Source: Hetaerina americana (Eukaryota > Arthropoda > Insecta > Odonata > Calopterygidae). From it: 64,000 nucleotides of DNA. Made by a program: the position numbers and the translations under genes. Below the pieces are notes generated by a model. It was not told the DNA's origin, did no database searches, and saw only the letters and a program-made list of their open reading frames with translations. The first letter of the stretch is position 1. Each line of letters starts with the position of its first letter. The DNA is taken from assembly GCA_022747635.1 (NCBI GenBank), contig JAKTNV010000001.1:29429990-29493989 (forward strand). Direction: 5' to 3'. Positions 60,650-64,000 of this stretch are shown piece after piece.

Positions 60650-61765
60650 TCAATTATTAAAGTCCACTTGTTTCTTAAAAAATATTTGAAGTAATAAAGA
60701 AATTTTGATGCAAAAAAGAACCATACACATTGGACAAACATTTGGGGACAACATTTCGAGAATAATAGAAGAGGTGTCTCTGTTCTAGTTCCCTGATCTC
60801 CCACGCAGAATACCAATCAATAAATAAGTAATAGACTAATGGAGTATTTAAAAAAACCTTGCTACTGGGACGTATGGAGATAGTTAGTCTTTGGCAAGGA
60901 ATAAAAATAGAAGAAGTTTTTTTTTATTTCTGGAAAAATGACTAATAAAAAACAATACATAGAATTACTTTTATGGAAAGAGGTACGATTTGACGAATGA
61001 TAGATGAAGAGAAAAATGATATTATATTAATAACTTAAGGAACACTCTTTAAAGCGTAGTTCGTCTAATAAACGTTTCAAGCATGGCCGTGCGACGAAAA
61101 GACCCATAAACACAACCTTAAATAGGTGTGAGAATTTTTTATTCATAGCAGACTAAAGAAATTTTTTCGGCGATAAAGATAAGACCAAAAAAAAGGAGAT
61201 ACAGATAAGAGCAAAAAAGGAGAGTGCCATAAAAACAAGTACGAGTTTAGATTTTGGATAAGGGTGGCAAAAAGAAACCGAATGCATGGGATGGCAAATG
61301 ACAAGGTGTTAGGGTGGTTGTTGACGGAGGATTTATATGAATGAAGAACAATAGAATAGAGGGGACAATGAGTGGTAGGTGGGCGTTATAGGATATGATA
61401 GCAGAGATAATGGGGTGGATACGGAAAGAGGAGGGTTCGTGTTTTAGGCAGGCTGGAGGGGGTTAGGATTCCCGAGTCCAGATTACTTCAAAAGTACCAA
61501 TGTCAATGGTGACCATACATTTTAAAGAATATTATATTAACCTATGATGACATATTTTATATTTGAAACTCACCCATAGTTTATTTTTTGGCAAGCCATT
61601 CCCGAAGGATGAATGAAGTTTTTTTCACTCCAAAGAAGTTTGAAAACTTACCTGAAAAGGATAAAAAGATTACATTTATCAACACAAACTCATGGCATAT
61701 TCTGTCTTTGCTCGTTTAAATTGCACGACATCCGACACGATTAATGGTTTTTCCACAAAATATGG
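60650..61765. other. noncoding, no recognisable gene
   Basis: AT- and A-rich; nothing recognised. Confidence 0.5.
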
Positions 61766-61767
61766 TT

Positions 61768-61828
61768 TGATGACTTCCGTCACATGCCCTTACAGCGCCT
61801 TGCAGGGCATTGTGTGGATTTAAATGGA
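61768..61828 (+). repeat. short interspersed repeat (probable LINE 3' end)
   Basis: GATGACTTCCGTCACATGCC, CTTACAGCGCCTTGCAGGGC and ATTGTGTGGATTTAAATGGA follow the same layout as the other copies; strongly diverged. Confidence 0.55.
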
Positions 61829-61829
61829 A

Positions 61830-62610
61830 CACTTCGTGTAAATTGACGATGCACTATGAATAAATAAAACTAACATTCCCACAGAAATAACGGTATTTTT
61901 ACGGGCGAATTCGCTACGCAGTAGCACCTGATGATGCCACAGTACTTTTAAACTAAGGAAGATAATTATCTGCCTCCAATACGATAAGCATGAGTAGGGC
62001 TCCGCTATCATTTTTACATTTACCTTGTGAGGCAATGCACACCCATTCATCCGGAGCAATTTGAGCGTGGCCAAAGGTTGCCTACCGCGAATTGGGTCAA
62101 CGCTTGTCAGCAGATCTCAGAGGGAGTTTTTCCTGCCGGCAATTGAAGATAATCTCTGATCACCGTAGCGACATCAATGCAGGGTGGGTGTAAAGTGTTC
62201 CATGGATGGATGGAACCAAACCGATATTCACGCTTCATCGATGAGAAAATCTTAATCCCTCCGAAAATAGAAAGGCGGGGCCAACGATGAATTAATTGGA
62301 AACGGAGTGTAATTATACTAGGCAGTCTGTTCTAAATGCCATTTGAAGATTCTTAGAGTAAAAAGGGCTTCGCATAATTCCAGGTAAAAACATAATATTC
62401 GTAAAAGAATTCAAAATCCATACATTTGGAGGAAACAAATACTCTCTCATCTTTTAAAATTCTGAAGAGCACAACAATAATATACAGAAAAATCGCTAAA
62501 ATATTAGAAAAACATGACAAAGCAGTACACTTCACCAAAAGCTACTGGCATCCTATTTTCCAACACTCAGTTTATTGCCAGAGGAAAAACATCATTTAGG
62601 ACAAAATTAG
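61830..62610. other. noncoding, no recognisable gene
   Basis: Nothing recognised, apart from a faint hammerhead-like core at 61928 noted in findings. Confidence 0.45.
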
Positions 62611-62619
62611 GAGGAAATC

Positions 62620-63500
62620 ATGGAGAATGGCAAAGAGCTAAGTACTATCGAAGAAAAATGGGAAAGTATCAAGAAAGAATTGTCCAAAGCCGCAAAAGAC
62701 ACTATTGAAACCGTTAACGCTAAAAGGACTTGGTAACCATGGATCACGGATGAGATGATTACAAAGATGGATGAGCGGAGAAAATGGAAGAATGTCAATA
62801 CAGAGTTAGGCAAAATGAAGTACAAGGAGTTAAACAATAAATTGAGGCGGGCAACAAATAAAGCAAAAGAAGCATGGTGGATGACGCAGTGCGAGGATAT
62901 GGAAAGTCTGCAGAGGAAGGGTGAAATCGGTGCGCTGTGCAGGAGAGTTAAATCTTTATCGGGAAGTAAGAAAGGGCTAACAGTTAGAGATAAGTGCTAA
63001 CAGTTAAAGAAGTACTAACAGTTAGAGATAAGGCGGGTAAGGTAATAGTTGACACAGGGAAGATCCAAGAGAGATGGAAGGGGTATATAGAAGAGCTGTA
63101 TAGTAAAGAACTTAGACGAACAAAGTTAGACATAGAAAAGGAACATGACGTAGAGGAAGATAGCTTAGGTCCAGGCACACTCGACGATGAGATCGAAAGG
63201 GCATTAAGAGAGATGAAACTAAATAAGGCCGTGGGGGTGGATAACATTCCCGTGGAACTATTGAAATGCTTAGGTAAATGTGGGAGGAAGAGGCTATATG
63301 GGCTGATTCGTAGTATCTATGAGGAAGGAATCTGGCCGGAAAACTTGGTGAGATCAGTGTTAGTTCCTGTTCCGAGAGAGGTAAAGGCTACGTCATGTGA
63401 GCACTACAGGACAATAAGTTTGATATCCCGCGCAGCTAAAGTTGTTCTCAGGATCATAAACAAAAGGATAGAGAGTAGGGCAAATGATTACTTAGCGGAT
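62620..63500 (+). pseudogene. LINE ORF2 fragment: linker and N-terminal reverse transcriptase
   Basis: From about 62620 the plus strand reads the linker between endonuclease and polymerase (ENGKELSTIEEKWESIKKEL ... PWITDEMITKMDERRKW ... NNKLRRATNKAKEAW), with one stop at 62734-62736. A small repeat expansion at about 62977-63033 adds a stop and shifts the frame. The second frame is then open to about 63500: IQERWKGYIEELY, LNKAVGVDNIPVELLKC (RT motif 1 region), ENLVRSVLVPVPREVKATSC and CEHYRTISLISRAAKVVLRI (RT motif 2 region, normally YRxISL). It stops at RANDYLAD and runs into a TA-rich microsatellite, so the palm with the FADD box is absent. Truncation at the 3' end is unusual for a LINE, whose copies are normally truncated at the 5' end. 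Confidence 0.88.
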
Positions 63501-63549
63501 GTATGTGTATATATATACATAATATATAAATATATATATAGATAGATAT
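63500..63549. repeat. TA-rich microsatellite
   Basis: Interrupted TA/TG/TAGA simple sequence directly after the LINE fragment. Confidence 0.9.
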
Positions 63550-64000
63550 CCTTTATGGCAAAAGGCATCAAGAATCGCCAGTTTGTGTCCTATATGCTTC
63601 AATGCTTTGCCAAGACAAAGTAATGCGTTTTTCCTTATTGATTTTATAATTTTAAACACGGTTTCTCTTTACAACCTGAAAATAAGGGAATATCCGTGGC
63701 TGCAATTTCTGCCGTTATCATGTAATTCACTTCCCTTCGCTAATAGTCTTGGACGATTTCTCCTGTTTGTGGAACGCCTCGATCATTTACAAGGTCTGAC
63801 TCAAAGTTAGGGTGATTTATTTTTTCCCGAAGAGACGGACAGACAGTCGGAGGATTCTTTGAGAATCTTATGTAATGTTAATTGGGACATTATAACTTAA
63901 ACTAAAATTTCAATCTTAGTTAAAATATATTTCATGCTTTAAATAGGAATTCTTAGGGAGATATACGGTAAATATCATGCTGAGAAAAGGAATACTTTAA
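63550..64000. other. noncoding, no recognisable gene
   Basis: No continuation of the LINE polymerase is seen after the microsatellite. A 75-codon frame at 63583-63810 is unrecognised. Confidence 0.5.

Noticed and set aside
1..64000. CRISPR arrays, bacterial operons, ribosome binding sites, rRNA
   Set aside because: No regularly spaced direct repeats or prokaryotic gene organisation; the transposon content is eukaryotic.

Overview
This is a eukaryotic, almost certainly arthropod (probably insect) intergenic or intronic window. I find no intact host protein-coding gene, rRNA, tRNA gene or CRISPR array. The background is AT-rich, with abundant unmethylated-looking CpG, and carries relics of several eukaryotic transposon classes: non-LTR (LINE) reverse transcriptases, a SETMAR-type mariner, tRNA-derived SINEs, and foldback elements with hammerhead-ribozyme motifs of the kind known from Penelope-like elements (PLEs). 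The species is not identifiable by eye; the arthropod call rests on this repeat mixture.

Layout. 1-3 kb: unrecognised DNA, then a reverse-strand LINE reverse-transcriptase fragment that ends in a long TA microsatellite. 3.3-3.5 kb: a perfect foldback element with a hammerhead motif on each strand. 3.5-25 kb: mostly featureless AT-rich DNA broken by GC-rich blocks with strong purine/pyrimidine bias (6.3-6.9, 10.8-11.4, 13.0-14.2, 18.6-19.7, 21.5-21.9 kb), a 43-bp tandem duplication, a tRNA-SINE relic at 12.8 kb and a pair of diverged unclassified repeats at 16.5 and 18.5 kb. 25-32 kb: three decayed LINE tails, a SINE relic and a C-rich block. 38.3-39.5 kb: an internally deleted mariner whose left terminal repeat was later hit by a SINE. 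39.5-39.9 kb: a second, longer foldback/hammerhead element of the same family as the one at 3.3 kb. 40-62 kb: eight copies of a short interspersed repeat (probably LINE 3' ends), two further SINE copies of one family plus a relic of the SINE that hit the mariner, a nested inverted repeat at 54.5 kb, and more GC-rich blocks. 58.7-63.5 kb: a decayed LINE tail and the upstream half of a LINE reverse transcriptase, which also breaks at a TA-rich microsatellite.

The most interesting signal is the pair of foldback elements (3.30-3.54 and 39.52-39.88 kb). They share a roughly 40-bp tail, each has a 13-14 bp target-site duplication, and each is an inverted dimer of a unit containing a complete hammerhead core followed by AATAAA. 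Stem II differs between the two copies by a compensatory base-pair change (U-A to G-C), which supports the RNA fold. They look like short non-autonomous PLE relatives made of little more than two inverted terminal units and a tail.
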